A DNA stretch of 64,000 bases from Phanerochaete sordida (GCA_019973155.2 BPQB01000006.1:310001-374000), one strand, 5' to 3'; shown: positions 9,523 through 22,193, counted from the first letter of the stretch. Translations and numbers: made by a program. Notes: generated by a model from the letters alone, not told the origin.

Positions 9523-12500
9523 CTACTCCTTTTTAAAAACAGACTTCATCCGAATGAACATGTCTGAGTCAAGAGCGTCCACCGCAAAATAATGCGACGT
9601 CCTGCTAGCATCTTTGTACAGAACTGCACCTCGAATAAGAGAAATCAGCGGTATGATTCGACACTTGTCTCTGGTCTTCATCAGATAGGGATAGAGACCA
9701 AGGTGGCGGTCCATATCCCGACGGGTTGCCTCGGTAGTGGGCTGTATAAGCAGCATCGGCTCCCGTTCTCCGCTGTCAAGCTGGACAACGAAGGGAAATA
9801 CGAGCTGTGCAAGTGCGGTAGTGTCCTCGAAGTCGTGGAACATGATGCTATCATACCGCGGCTCCTCGTAAAACGAGGGCGAGCAGCGCAGTAGGTCTTT
9901 CACTGCCCTCCATGTAACTTCTGATTCATAGTCGACCTCAACGAGCCGGCATTCGACGATCTAAATTGCAGTACAGTGAGCAGATTGCTTGGCAATAATT
10001 ACTCTGCTTACAGATAATGCGCTTGCTTTCACTGCAGGAATTACTGCTGATCCTCTGCCAGCGTAGATCGCCTTCAAGGTTCGCAGCAGCCTGGCCCGGA
10101 AATTCTTGAAGGCTTCATCGGGTCTTGCTTCTAAGCTTTCGCAGCTAACAGGCTTCTCCCTTGCACCAAGGTACCGTGTTTCAAACTGGAAGAGTTCTCT
10201 TGTTGAAGGCGTCACGAACATCTTGCTATCTTCGAACTCCTTGAGAATCTCTGCCCAGTCGTCCAGCCGATGGCGAATTGCTGAGGAGCAGAGAAATAGG
10301 TGGTCGATTTTTGTCACCTGCATGGCAGTCAGCATACATATAAATATGTGACTGCAGTAAAATTACTTGGTCGAATATCTTCTTATTATTTGATCGGTTC
10401 AGAACCCACTTCCGAACGGGTCCATGAACCTTTTCCGCTAGCCTCGTGCTCATATGCTGGATCACCCCCTTGCTCTTGATGTCCGGTACTCCGTGCTTGT
10501 GAGCATGTATTTTGGGAAAGTTCCAGGTTTTCTTCTTCTCATTATCAGGACGAAGATTCTCGTATAGATCACGGAAGCTCTGGAAAAAATGTTAGCCAGA
10601 AAATCATAGTGGAGTATTGAACCTACCTCAAGTGCATCTCCAAAATCAATGATTGCCTGATCCAGCTTCTGAAGTGTCGCTTCTGTCTGCACCTCAAGAC
10701 CGAGATACATATCGCACTCAATGTACTTGCGAATGAGCCCGAGGAGCATGTATCCAGCTGTATCATGCGTAACGCTCATCGCATTACATGCGGCAAAGAC
10801 CAAGATCTAAGCATGTTAGCTATTGAATATTACAGCTGTATTTTAATCAATTACCTTTGAAAGATCCTGGTACTTCGTACCATCGGTAAAGTCAACCAGC
10901 AAAACACCACTGCTGAAATGGTGCAAGTTGCGCCATCGAGGCATTGCCATGGCTCTAAAATCAACTTAAGATTAATTGAATTTACCGCAAAAATTAGTAA
11001 ACCGTACCCATCGTCAATCATTGCTCGCCAGTCACGTTGAAAGCCTGCATGGGATGCAATCTGCTTGAACAGACCCCACAAATGCTTTCCAAACAGCCCG
11101 ATATGGTATGAATGGAGACGGTCAAGAGAGAGAGCCTTATGAATGCATGTGTTGGCGATTCTCCAGAAGACGTTCTCCAAGTAATGATGTCAGCAATAAA
11201 GCCCAGATATATTGCATAGGACTCACAGGAACAGCCCGCAACCCGTGGGCCTTTAGCACATCTTCTTGATGGCTCTTGTTCTTATATAGACCGCCTACGA
11301 GATTTACTGATTCTTCTGTTGTACGCTCAGGCCATTCTCCACGTAGGTCCGATAGCTCATCATCTGGAACGAGGCAGACCGGACAGGGACACTTTCCCTG
11401 TGTTCCTCGGATCAGTGCCATTACACATCTATAACAAATGAATATTAATCAAATGCAATCCTGGCATGCCCTAGATCACGCACTGTTCCTCGTAATCTGC
11501 AGACAGAATGTGGATAAAGGGAAAGAGTTTTCGAATCTTCTTGTCCCCGCAGAGGATGGAGACACCTGTCTGAGAATGCCTTTCGACACTCTGCAAGATG
11601 TGCGACATTGCGGTATGCCAGACTTCATTCTTGTGGTTAACCCATGACGTCTTCTTATGGTGCTTTGGATGATCCTTGACCTATACACAGACTGAGAATC
11701 ACAAATAGTAGCTGCAATAAATGAATATACCACGGGTAAAAAGCCGACGATTCGGCCACCACCGAATCCTGTGCCATTTCGAACGTCGTCGCTGAGATTG
11801 GCAATCCGAGCAACCACAGGATACCCCTGCTGCGTCCCGAAGCTGGAGATCTTCGACTTGTCAGCAAAGAGAATGATGCCAAATGGCTTTCCGTCCATGT
11901 GGCCATCGTCCTGCAATGTCGTCTAGCATACAATAATGAATTCATTATATTGGAGCAACAGTGACGGACAGCGGTTACCTGCACCTCCCACATTTTCTCT
12001 GCGGTAGAAGGATCCTCCCAGTAGGGCATCCATTCGTTGAGGTCTTCATCCCACTTCGACATCTTCTGTGCGTCCCACTGCCACTTTGATGCGAGCGACG
12101 GTTCTTGAACGACAGTCTCAATCCATGACCACATGTCACGGACATAGACCTCGTATTCCTGCGGCACGCCCTGGAAGTCGACGTTGAAAACATGTTTCAC
12201 AAACTAATGTACATGTTACTATTTAATACGGACGGCTGGGTCGCCGTTGAAGACGGCGTGATCGGCGTACCGGTGGGTGGTACAACGCTGCTTTGTCCCA
12301 TGCAGCGTCGACGTCAGCGGACGTGTTGAATGTCACCTTTGAGGTACCGTTCTTTCCAGCCTGAATGAAGCTGAGGAGCGTGTCGACTTGCGGTTTCTTC
12401 AAGCCGGCGTCGAGCGCGATCTCCGCAAACTGGTAGTCTTCAAGCGACTCGAACGGAGCAAAGGGCTTGTCGTCGCCCTCTGACGGTGGTCGTGCCGGGT

Positions 12501-13185
12501 ACTCTCGGTGGTAGTCTTTGAAGGGAGTGATCTTCGTGCCACGGCCACTGGCAGGATGGTACTCGACACGAATATCATCCTTTTTGGGCGGCTTGGGCAC
12601 AGCAGGGACGGTGTTGGCGGGCGGTGGCGTGGCAGGTCTGGTGGGCGGCGGGGCAGGGGGAGCTTCTGAGCCATCGTCTTGATCAGCGTCGATGGGTGTG
12701 GGCAGCTGAGGCGCAAGCCAAGCCGCTGGTAGCGTCTGCACCAGAGGAAGATCCTCGTCGGGATCTGGAGACATGGGCGTGCCTGGCGGAGGAGTCGGGG
12801 CGGGATCACCGAGTTCAGACACTGCTTGCCATGTTAGATATGACGATAGGGCAACAGAAGCGGAAGGACGCACCGGGGATTGGAAAGTCTGCAGTCTCTT
12901 CGTCAACGACATTGGTATTCTGGCCGAGTTTACGCCGCTCTTGTGTTCAGATGCTGTAAGAAAATGCGACAAAGGAGAAGATGGAAACGCACTAGTCTTC
13001 CGCTTGGCCTCCTTTTTCGCAATCTGCCCTAGCGCGACGCGATCTCGCTCCTCGTCCTCGTGCTGCCTGCGGCAGCTAGCCTTGTGGCGTGGCAGTCCGA
13101 CCAGATCGAACCAGTCGTCGCAGTACTCGCACTGCTCGGTGGGTATACTTTCTGCCCGTCGTCGTCGTCGAGATCCACTTGCCAT
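9523..13185 (-). CDS. Plavaka transposase, apparently intact
   Basis: Catalyses DNA transposition (RNase H-like fold). Thirteen exons: 13185-12993, 12939-12874, 12821-12271, 12203-11979, 11910-11731, 11680-11484, 11428-11227, 11174-11008, 10954-10855, 10806-10627, 10579-10367, 10317-10012, 9960-9523; introns 47-68 nt; phases close to one 1005-residue frame without a stop. The N-terminus has a zinc finger (C19, C22, H34, C38), then a Pro-rich acidic linker. Family landmarks follow in order: VEYHPASGR, FNVDFQGVP, FGIILFADKSK, YPVVARIANL, GGGRIVGFLPV, ILSADYEEQCVMALIRG, CPCPVCLVPDD, ALSLDRLH, RWRNLHHF, LVDFTDGTKY, GLIRKYIECDMYLGLEV, KIHAHKHGV, LRCSPSFYEEPRYDSI and a C-terminal AVDALDSDMFIRMKS. 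The Asp residues of FADKSK and SADYEE are candidate catalytic acids. The start at 13185 is the ATG just before the basic, finger-bearing N-terminus. An intact frame suggests recent activity. Confidence 0.92.
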
Positions 13186-13384
13186 GTCTGCGGGGGAACG
13201 CGGATCTGCAAGCGTGAGAAGCAGGAGGGGAGGTGAGAGGACAGCTTTAGCCGCGACGAGCACCAGGAGAGACAGACTCACCTGTAGGCGGTGGCGGGTA
13301 TCGGGATGGTGCCCAGCGTGGTGGGGAAACGGGTACGCAAGTTTGTAGGAGAGGGGGAAAGACGGTGAGGGCAGAACGGAGGTT

Positions 13385-13580
13385 GTAGTCGATGTTCTCA
13401 GCATCCTCGCGGGACCCTTGCCTCGCGAGCGCCTCACGATGCACAGCGGGATTTCCATTGGCTCACGATAACGCGGCGAGATCACAGCAGGTCCCTAGAT
13501 AATCTCGCGGGTCCATCAAGATGCCATCACGGGGATTCCCCTGGAGGCGCCGGGGCGCTCTGAGGCCGAAATCTCATGGG
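13385..13580. repeat. Right cluster of CTCNNGAG-like palindromes
   Basis: CCTCGCGG, GCCTCGCGAGC, GCCTCACGAT, GCTCACGATA, AATCTCGCGG and AATCTCATGG occur in under 200 bases, upstream of the transposase start. They match the motif type of the 1257-1499 cluster, and both clusters also carry GGCGCC. They could be subterminal repeats or promoter elements of the transposase. Confidence 0.45.
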
Positions 13581-13869
13581 GCGCTTTTCAGACTTCTGAC
13601 AGGGGTGTGGGCGTTCGTGTGTGTTTACTAGCCGTTAATGCAGCCGCCACAGGCACGACACGTCAACATAGCCGAAGTAGATCATTGCGCTAGGTGACAT
13701 ATCGCCGCAAATAGGCCCATCGGCAACGTCTACGTCTACGTCGAGAGATGCGGGGCGGCGACGGCAGAGGCCAATGGCCGCGTGCTATGCAGCATCAAGC
13801 TATTCGCGGCTAGTTGTACGTTAGAGGGCGGGAAGGGTTACGTTCGGTGGCGCAGGAGGAAGTTGGACA

Positions 13870-15242
13870 TCAGGCTGCCAGGCCTTGGGGGGATGGCTCA
13901 TTGTCAGGATTTGGCACGTCGTTCGACTCTGGCTGGTCGATTGCGTCGCGGAGGTCGACGATGACAGGCTGGAAAGCCCCCTGCCCGACACCTCTCGTCC
14001 AGCCTTCGGGACCCTTTCGCTGAGGCCCGGCTGGGAAGTTCGCGGCGTTGACGAAGACCGTTCGCGGCGTGGCGGAACTCGTGTCTGGGCTACCACCTGG
14101 GGACTGCCACTCGCCGACGCGGACGCCGTGGGCCTCGTGAATATGCCCGAAGACGTGGAGGCGTGGCTTCAGCTTGGGAAGCCGCGCCGTGAGGGTCTCG
14201 CAGCCGACCCACTCGCCGGTGATCACCCGGTCGAGGATTCCCGCAGGCGGCCCATGAGTGAGCCTGTGGGCTTGTCAGTATGGCAACGCGGGGTACCATC
14301 GGACGAGTCGTTCTCACAGTATGTCGGTCGCAGGGATCTTCGAGATCAGCCCTGCCAATCAATCAGCGGCAAGCTCGCGGAGCGGAGGTGTAGATATCGA
14401 AATACCTTCGGCCCCTAAGCCCCGCTTATAATTGAAAGCCCAGTTGTAAAAATAGGGTGACCACTGGAGATTCTGCGTGAGAAGTCTGCACCAAGACAGG
14501 CATGATCTCTGCACCCACCGGCGAGCCGTACACGGACCATGTCCTACCATCTTCTCGGACCTGAAATTCGTGCTTCTCATCTTGAAGGTACACGATACGT
14601 GCTTCGCGTGCCTCGTCGCTAGTCAGAAGTCCCTTGACGGCTTCTGCGTCCTGCCATGGCCACGATCAGCTTCTGCGTCGTTTCAGCTGCCATTGTACGG
14701 AAAGTACTTACCTCTTTGCCGAAGCGATGCCACCGGGAGTACTCTCGCTCGTACCAGTCATCGTGATCATCCAAAGTCAAGTCGTGGTTCCCAGCAATGA
14801 TTCTGGGGGAAGCCAAGCCACGCCGCAGCCCTCGTCAGCGGTTCTTAACCCACCCCGGACCGGGCATACGCACATCTTGATCTTGTGCGGCATCGCCGCG
14901 AGCCACTCGACGGTCCCGCGCATCCCGACGAGCGTGCCGGACTCGGTGAGGTCCCCGGCGTGCAGGAGCACGTCGCCGTCCGGGACGGCGAACGTCCGGT
15001 CGTGCGTGTCGCTGATGCACACGAAGCGCGTCCACGCGCCCGCGGGCTTCGGCGGCGGGGACGCGACGTCGTACTCGGTGTGCACGACCGCCGTGTCCGA
15101 GGCGAGCGGCGCCGAGACTCCGTCCGCGCCAAAGGACGCGCCCCGGAGCGGTGGCGGTGGCGGCGACGCTGACGGTGTCTGGCACTAGGGTTTGAGACGC
15201 CTGTGAGGCTCCAAAACGAACGATGGGACTTACGGAGAACAT
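13870..15242 (-). CDS. MPPED1-like metallophosphoesterase
   Basis: Calcineurin-like metal-dependent phosphoesterase of the MPPED1/MPPED2 (UPF0046) family, probably a cytosolic hydrolase of phosphomono- or diesters; the natural substrate is unknown. Seven exons: 15242-15234, 15178-14874, 14802-14712, 14650-14519, 14472-14406, 14351-14318, 14263-13870; introns 46-71 nt; 343 residues. All five metallophosphoesterase blocks are present: SDTH (D60, H62), LLHAGD (H76, D79), GNHD (N110, H111), THGPP (H216) and GHIHE (H253, H255). YFYNWAFNYKRG and the C-terminal FVNAANF are typical of this subfamily. A poly-Pro stretch precedes the catalytic domain. Exon 1 codes only MFS; it is required because the frame upstream of the poly-Pro exon is closed. 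Divergent from the racemase gene, sharing about 620 bases of upstream DNA. Confidence 0.92.
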
Positions 15243-15861
15243 GGCGGAAGGCTTTGTTCGTGCTGGGGGTCCGTTTAGTTCGGTATGCCGGAGCAGAGCC
15301 TCTGTGGAGTCACGGTCAGTCGAAGCTAAGTTCAGCAGGCCCGCCAGCACAAGCACTCGAACCAGCAAGAGTCCTAGCAATATACGCTCGCACCTTACTT
15401 GAAGACCGTATCAGTATGTTTATAGATGCAACGAAGACGTGGACAAGATATTTCCGCAGTGCAGCAGGCTGGACAGCTGGATTTCGCTGGCAGCCGCGCC
15501 CGCAGTGGTCGGACCGTGTCACTCCTGCGGTGACGTCACCCCATAACGCCCTGTCACAGTTGGTGACACACATCGGGACGTGACGCTTCCGATCCCGCGA
15601 TTCTCATCTTCAAGCTTGTTCGACAGCTCTCGCGCCTTTTCGAGGGCCAAGGTAAAGGCGATATCGGTGTAAAGAAGGCAATCGTTGTACGTATACTTCG
15701 TCCTCAACTTCTGAGGTCAGGGTTTTGGCGGTAACAACGCGGAGACCGGTCAAAGTGCAGGACCGAGTGACAACCGCCGGAGCAGGATCGCCCGTGCAGT
15801 CCCAATGACCAAAAATCTCTCCCGATTTTGCAAATCCCCAGGCTGACATTTCATTGAGCAG

Positions 15862-17041
15862 ATGTCGGGCGAGCCTGAGCTCTCGCGATCGTCCGTTCTA
15901 GCCGCGTACGAGACGATTAAGCCGTTCGTCCACCGCACGCCCCTCATCACGTCGTCATCCTTGTCCGCTTCCTTGCCTGGCGGAAACGCACTTTACTTCA
16001 AGGCTGAGAATCTCCAGAAGGGGGGTGCCTTCAAATTCCGCGGCGCCAGCTACAGCCTCGAGCGCCTCTCACCGGAGCAGCTTGCAAAGGGCGTGTGCAC
16101 CCACAGCTCGGGTGCGTCCTGCGAGCTTCTCCTGCCCCCGTACCACCGAGCCCTCAGCCGGCAGATGAAGCGTCGCTCCGGTCCTAGGCTGACGTCGCGG
16201 ACTTGCAGGCAACCACGCCGGCGCCCTCGCGCTCGCAGCCAAGGAGCGCGGCGCGCGCTGCTTCGTCGTAATGGCAAGCCGCACACGCCCCCCGCACCCA
16301 CCCCGCGCGCTGACCACGCGCCGCAGCCGTCGAACTCCGCGCCGCCCAAGATCGCCGCCGTCCGCGCGTACGGCGCGCACATCACGTTCTGCGCGCCCTC
16401 CGCCGCGGCGCGCGCAGCCGCGCTCGAGGACGTGCGCGCGCGCACCGGCGCCGCGTTCGTCCCGCCTTACGACGCCGCGCACACGATCCTTGGCCAGGGC
16501 ACCGCGCTGCTCGAGCTCCTCGCGCAGGCGCCCGAGCACGGGGAGCGCCCCGCGGCCGTCGTCGTGCCCGTCGGCGGCGGCGGGCTCCTCGCGGGCACGG
16601 CGCTCGCGGCGGACGGGACGGGTGTGCGCGTGTTCGGTGCGGAGCCGGCTGGCGCGGCGGACTGCGCGCGCGGGCTCCGCGAGGGGCGCCGCGTGGAGGA
16701 GTTTGTGCCGGAGACGATCTGCGATGGGCTGCGCACGCCCGTTGGGAAGCTCAATTTCCCCATTATCCAGGAGAAGGTTGAAGATGTCATTGTCGTCTCC
16801 GATGAGGCGAGTGTTGCGGCGTTACGTCGGCCGCTGTGTGCTGACCCGGTTGCAGGAGGTAGTCGAGGCGATGAAACTCATGTGGGAGCGACTCAAGCTG
16901 GTCGTTGAGCCAAGCAGCGCCACGGCGTTCGCGGCGGTCAGGAGCGAAAAATTCCAGGCGCTTGGTATCAAAGGCCCCATCGCAATAATCATCACCGGTG
17001 GCAACGTGGATTTATCCCAGCCATTACCCTGGGCTGCCTAG
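15862..17041 (+). CDS. Serine racemase / serine-threonine dehydratase-like PLP enzyme
   Basis: Fold-type II pyridoxal-phosphate enzyme that racemises or dehydrates serine (cytosolic amino-acid metabolism). Four exons: 15862-16111, 16209-16273, 16327-16812, 16856-17041; 328 residues, usual for serine racemase. PLP-binding Lys58 lies in GGAFKFRGA; SSGNHAGALALAA (phosphate/substrate loop), GQGTALLEL, PVGGGGLLAG (PLP phosphate-binding Gly loop) and the C-terminal GPIAIIITGGNVDL follow in family order. Intron 2 (16274-16326) begins GCAAGC and ends CCGCAG, a GC-AG intron: no GT donor restores the frame. Intron 3 has an unusual GTTGCG donor. Racemase and dehydratase cannot be told apart by eye. Confidence 0.92.
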
Positions 17042-18541
17042 TAGGGGTGGATGGTTCGCAGGCGAAGACTCGGCATGTAAATGTGTCCGCCGCAGTATCT
17101 TTCCACGTCTTTGACTCGCTGACATCCACTTCAGATTACAATGTATCTTGATGCGTACACAGCCTAGTGCTGCGTTTCAAACTTCCATCATTGACTCGCC
17201 GCTCGCGTGGCGGATGTCGTCGGCGCACAGTCATATCGAGTCGGCGAATGACCAAACATGGAACTCCGAGACCCTCGGGAAACTCAGCGCGTCGACAGAT
17301 CATTTCCCCAGAGGAATGGGCTGAGTTCTACCACGTGTTGCAGGGACAACACATCTTTCGAAAGCGGTGCACCAGCCAAAATCAGGCCTTGGCCGCGCTG
17401 AGCGGTTTGGCGAGAAAATGAACAAGCCGCGATGTGCGGCTGCTTTCTGTATGCGCGGGCTTTTCGGTGAGTGACTAAGTCGCATCGCCCCGGAACAAGC
17501 TCGCGAGACCATGTCAACGCAGAACCTCGGACATGAATTGACGCACGCTATTAGGATAGCACAGAGTCTATCGCCACGCCGTGGAGGTGGCGCTGACGCC
17601 GAGAACACTCACATTCGCGCGAGTCTGCTTACGAACAGGTCGCCGGACCGCGCATTCCTTCCAGAGTTCGAAACGCATGACTCAGTCGAAGCGCGGCAGG
17701 GGCACGAACCTTGCTTCGGCACGCGTCGCGAAGGCTTCTCCATCAGGAACAGACGAGCATCGGGGTGGCGGCGCAGAGGCGCGGGCGAACATGATGCACG
17801 CGAAGCGCGGCACGGCGACGTTCGTCAGCATCGTTTGCGCGCGCGGCCCCTCGGTCGTGGTGACGACCTCTGCGGCACGCGCCTCGCGGTCCTCGGACCC
17901 CGAAGAAGATGCGGAAGGTTTGTGGCGTCCGAAGATGGGGGCGGTGCTCTTGGCGTCTCCGCGAACGCCATCTTCTCCGGCGCTAGGAGTCAGGTAGGCG
18001 AGTCAGAGGCGTAGTCAGCTTGACCTCGAACGTGAACTTACTCCGTGGATCTTCAATCAAGGACCGCAATAGAACAAGGTCGTGAACCGCCCCCACGGCG
18101 CCGCTGACAGATGTGGTACAGTAATGTTTGCGCCACTTCTTTCTTCCTTCGCGCTGTCCTTCGTGGCGTTGACAGATCGTTTCAAGTTGGCGATCGCACT
18201 ACTGCTCCACTATATCCTCCGAAGTACGAGTCGAGGAAGTTGTATGCCTTACAATTGAACATTCTCGACAGATGGGCTTGTATTGGTTGCAAAAATCAAT
18301 CACCCCGGACCCGATTCAGAAGCTCCGTATGTCACAGAAAAAATCGGTTTCGAGATCTGCTCATATTGCACCGTCGACTGACTGGTCTGTTGCTTTGTCG
18401 ACAGCTGGCCGTCGCGTTCATTGTCTCATGCGTCATCAATTTTCGTCTGGGCTCGGTGTACTGAGTTATACATGCCCGTCCCATGGTAGATATATTGGGG
18501 GACTACGGGAGTCGTACGTAGGACTGAGACATAGTAGTTCT
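17042..18541. other. Intergenic stretch, no gene recognised
   Basis: 1.5 kb between the racemase gene and the end of oxygenase A. Short ORFs on both strands lack family features and a splice pattern. No tandem repeat, inverted repeat or RNA gene is seen. Confidence 0.5.
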
Positions 18542-21500
18542 CTACAGCGAACAATCCGAGTCGTCATGGTACCTTTCTCTTCCTGCGCAAATAGTTGGAA
18601 AACGCGTAGATTGCCTAAACAGAGGAGCTGCCGCCGACTTCTGTCTCTTTCGCTTCTCTTGAGCATAGTTGTGGCTGCGACGGCGTTTGCCAGCAGCGGC
18701 CTGCTCCAGCCTTGCGCGGAAAGCAGCGACGGCTTGCTCAAGCGTCTGCCCTTTCCACTCTGGCGGATACACAAACTGCTGCTCGTTGAGACGCTCTTGC
18801 AGCTCGTCGACAAGCCCCTCTAGCGCATAGACCGAGACTTCCGCACGTTCTAGACGGGGCACCACGCTATCACGATATAGTACTGAGTAAGGTGTCGATG
18901 GGACACTTTATTGCACGTACAGTCCAATGAAGACCGACGCGTCATTTCGGTCTATGCTTGCGTCCAGGAGGCGATCCCAGTTGTAGGAGACGCAGTCCTC
19001 GTCCTGTGACTGCACAGAATCAAGATACAGCTGAAGCGAGGTGCGCTGGAGCTCAGAAAACGCTCCTGGGCGTTCCTCGGCGGGCCGCTTCATGAGACGA
19101 ATTGTGAGTGGAACGAGAACATCGCACACGTATTCGCAGACTTCTTCCTGTTCTAGGTGTGAGACGTCGAACACACGAGCGAAGACGGCATCGAGAGTAT
19201 CGGGATGTCCTGTCTGGGAGCACGCCTGGATGTACAGCTTGATAAGAGCGATACCTCGGGCTTCGGGGCTCGGGGCGCGGGGCCCATAGCGCTTCTCCCA
19301 TGCACCGTAGTCGGCCTCGCGCCAGTGGAAATTGGACCTCGAGAGTGCTGCCTCGATGAGCTGCCGCGCAAAGTGCGATGCGTCGCCGCCGCCGATGACG
19401 GGGTCGCCACTAATTTCAGTCGCGAGCGCGAGCAGGAACGCGTCGTGCACTCGTGCATCGGGACCGGTGACGCTGGGGATGAGGCTGGGGGCATGGTCAG
19501 GCGTGGAGGTGCGGATGGTTTGGGATCGCGTACATGTGTTCCATAGTCGCGACGCCGCGGAGCTTCTTGACGGCTGCCACAATAGCGCCGACTTCATCCG
19601 GGTCCGGCCACTCAAGTGTCTGGAGCACCTGCTCTCGCTGGTCTTGGATCCAACGCTTCAGACGCTTCGTAGACTTTCCAGAAAGCGGGCTCCAGTCTGC
19701 CTCTTCCAACTTCGAAAGAAAGACCAAGCGGCTCTCAGCTTGAGTGCTGCTGGCAAGAATGGCGTTCAACCTTCACAGGGTAACGGTAGGTCAGCGCGTC
19801 CACTAGTCCCACGCGCAACTAAAATTGCCGACGTACCCTGGCTCAGCGGCTTGGAACCCAAACGCCTTTACGGCCGGGATCGTCATATCACAGCTGGCCG
19901 ACGAACAATGCAGCAGCCCTACCGCGTCCGTCCAGAGAGCTACGTCTTTCCAGGCCAGGGCAGCCTCGACCACCGCCTTCTTCGAGTCGAAATCGCGATC
20001 AGCCCGCTTCAGGAGCGCCTTTGCGAGCTTGCGCTCTTGCGGCGTTGGCTTAGAGCCTGGGAGAACATGAGACTTCAGATCCGCAATGGCGCGTTCGAGG
20101 CCTCGTTCCCCGTGGTAGTAGATGCGCGATTCGTGCCGTCGGGGCCAGAGCACGAGCAGTGTGCCTACGCGACCTAAGCCACAGCATAGATGGGATCAGG
20201 TGAAACTGCAAAATATTTCGCAAGCGTACGTTCGTGGTAATCATACAGGCCCGGTAGCTGTCGTATTTCGTGTAAGCTCAATTTATGTCGGATAGTCAAA
20301 CAACCACGTACATGTTCCCACCTGCGCGCCTGGTCCTCATGAGTCCCGCCGCTCTTCACCGCAAGGGTCAGCGCGGCCGGCACGCCTTCAGTCTCCTCGT
20401 CACAATCGAGGTCCTCGGTAATGACGCTCCCGTCGAGGCCGACGACGCACGCGATGCGCAGCTTGAGATTCTCCGGGTTGTCGTCTTCGTCCTCGTCGGT
20501 CCGATGGACGGGGTAGTCGCGGCTGTCGTAGCCACGCAGCGTCTTGATGTAGCACTCCGCGCGTGCAAGGGCGATACCGAGATCGTGCTTTTCCGCCAGC
20601 ATTTCGAAAAACACGGTCTTCTGGACATCTTCCTCGCTGAGGGACCGGCGGCTCAACTTCTCGTCGAGATTCGCTCTGCCCAGGAAGAAGAACAGCTTGC
20701 GCGGGCTTTCCGCGCTCTTGTCGCTATTCCAAGCGTCCAGGATAGTGGAGAACTGTTGTATGAGCGGTACCGGCGAACCGAACGACGGTATCGTTCGACT
20801 CGGTCCGGTGTATGCCACGTCATACACAAGAAACAGCCGGTAACCCGATTGTACGGGATCGATGGTAGCGCTGACTCCTGCATAGAATGCGAGGACCTTT
20901 GTGTCGAACAAGCTTGCGTGGTCGACGGTGTACGTTGCCTCGAGCCCGCTGTAATGAGAAACGTGCACTGCACCGCCTTCCCATTTGCAGGGAAGGAAGA
21001 CGAGAACTTTCGCAAACGTATTTTGTGACTGGATCGCACTGAATAAAGAACAAGGTTAGAATGATGGAACGCCAAGTCTTCAAGTCGGGAACGCACGCAA
21101 TACTTATTCCTACTCGGCTTTACCTCCAAGGTCAGCTGGCGCAACGTGGTGACCGACGACGCTCTTACCTCGAGGTCTGAGGCTGAATCACAGCCTTCTT
21201 AAACACCAGCTCAACATTGCTTGAGGAGCCATACGGGCCAAAATGCAACCCAGATGATATGTTTCTGGTGACCTTAGAGAGGAATTTTGGCCACTGCGGA
21301 TTGGCCATGGAGACCTACACCGAGCGACAATTCCTCAGAAGAGTTGTCGAAAGAAGGAAGAGCACTGTACCTGGCTATCACTCAGCTGAAACGTCCTATG
21401 TTGGTTCTCAGCGAAGTACAGAGGACCGTACGCGTGCCCCATGAGCGCCATGGCTTCGCGCCCGACCAGCGGCAGCGCGAGGATGCCAAAGCCAGACACC

Positions 21501-21736
21501 TCCAATACCGGGTTCGGGGCGTCTGGATATTCCTTCATCGTTGAGAAGGATACACGACGGTATATTTCGCGAGCATTTCTAGCCCTCTGGTCCCATACAA
21601 GGTCCTCGAGCTGGGCCTGAAGAGCGTGACGTGTTAAGCCCTGCAGGAGACTCTGATGGCCGCATATGCATTAATGCAGGCTTACTCTGATGCTTTCAGA
21701 CGCAGGTTTGAGACCGGGGTCGTTTTGTGTAGCCAT
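18542..21736 (-). CDS. Oxygenase paralogue A: 2OG-Fe(II) oxygenase-like, iron site lost
   Basis: Ten exons: 21736-21686, 21640-21371, 21314-21169, 21117-21097, 21038-20312, 20257-20230, 20173-19837, 19770-19534, 19484-18921, 18866-18542; phases close to 901 residues. The family N-domain (YPDAPNPVLEVSGFGILALPL, then SMANPQWPKFL) precedes a jelly-roll segment FAKVLVFLPCKWEGGAVHV...SGYRLFLVYDV, then a long helical region (LVLWPRR, AALAWKDVALW, VKAFGFQ and onward) and a Lys/Arg-rich tail. The short exon 4 sits where paralogues encode HxD; here it reads GISIA, so His and Asp are absent, and the distal His is Ala (VSATIDP), while the 2OG-binding Arg remains. It is therefore probably a pseudoenzyme. 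Exon 4 is the least certain part. It ends earlier than B, D, F and G. ATG 21775 in the same frame is an alternative start. Confidence 0.8.
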
Positions 21737-22193
21737 GGAGGTGTCGAGGAAAATATCGAGGTCGCGGTAGGGCATGAAATGCAAAACGCAGCCCGGGACG
21801 CCGCACGCCACGCCGTGTAGAGCGCTAATCGTAGCTTAAAGTTGACCTCGAGAATAATCGAAGCGCGATATCGCGTGTACGGTACTACATAGATGGACGT
21901 TGAGAGAGATCAAGTGAGTAGGATATACGTATACTGAATTATTCAAAAGCTGACTGTGACGAAAGGTTCGTATTACGCGCTCGGAAGACTCGAGCGATAT
22001 ACGAAGCTAGGGCTGGCTGATAGAGGCCCGAGCGCTGGATTACAATTTGCTCGCACGCTACTGCTATTTGCCAAAAATGTCAGACAATCTCTTTGCCTTC
22101 GCCTGGGCAGCTTTGGACGCCGAGAATGTAGAGGATCGCTCGGAGATACCGGCACTCCAGAACAAACTGCCAGTGGAATGTCCGCGAACGGAG

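Larger units (their letters stand above)
1232..13601 (-). mobile_element. Candidate 12.4-kb Plavaka-type transposon with TET/JBP cargo
   Basis: Proposed from four observations. First, an intact Plavaka transposase gene lies near the right end. Second, a TET/JBP dioxygenase and an unknown gene lie in the same orientation inside, and fungal TET/JBP genes are known to travel with transposons of the KDZ and related classes. Third, clusters of short CTCNNGAG palindromes occur at about 1257-1499 and 13385-13580, as subterminal repeats of CACTA-like elements do. Fourth, just outside these clusters an 8-base inverted match TGTCAGAA (1232-1239) / TTCTGACA (13594-13601) could be the inverted-repeat tips. 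The tips are short enough to match by chance, the flanks share only GG, and no clean target-site duplication is visible, so the presence of a transposon is far better supported than its exact ends or whether all three genes belong to one unit. Confidence 0.42.

Noticed and set aside
15466..15473. CCGCAGTG, matching the tip of the 627-bp MITE
   Set aside because: An isolated 8-base word without an inverted partner or duplication nearby; expected by chance in 64 kb.
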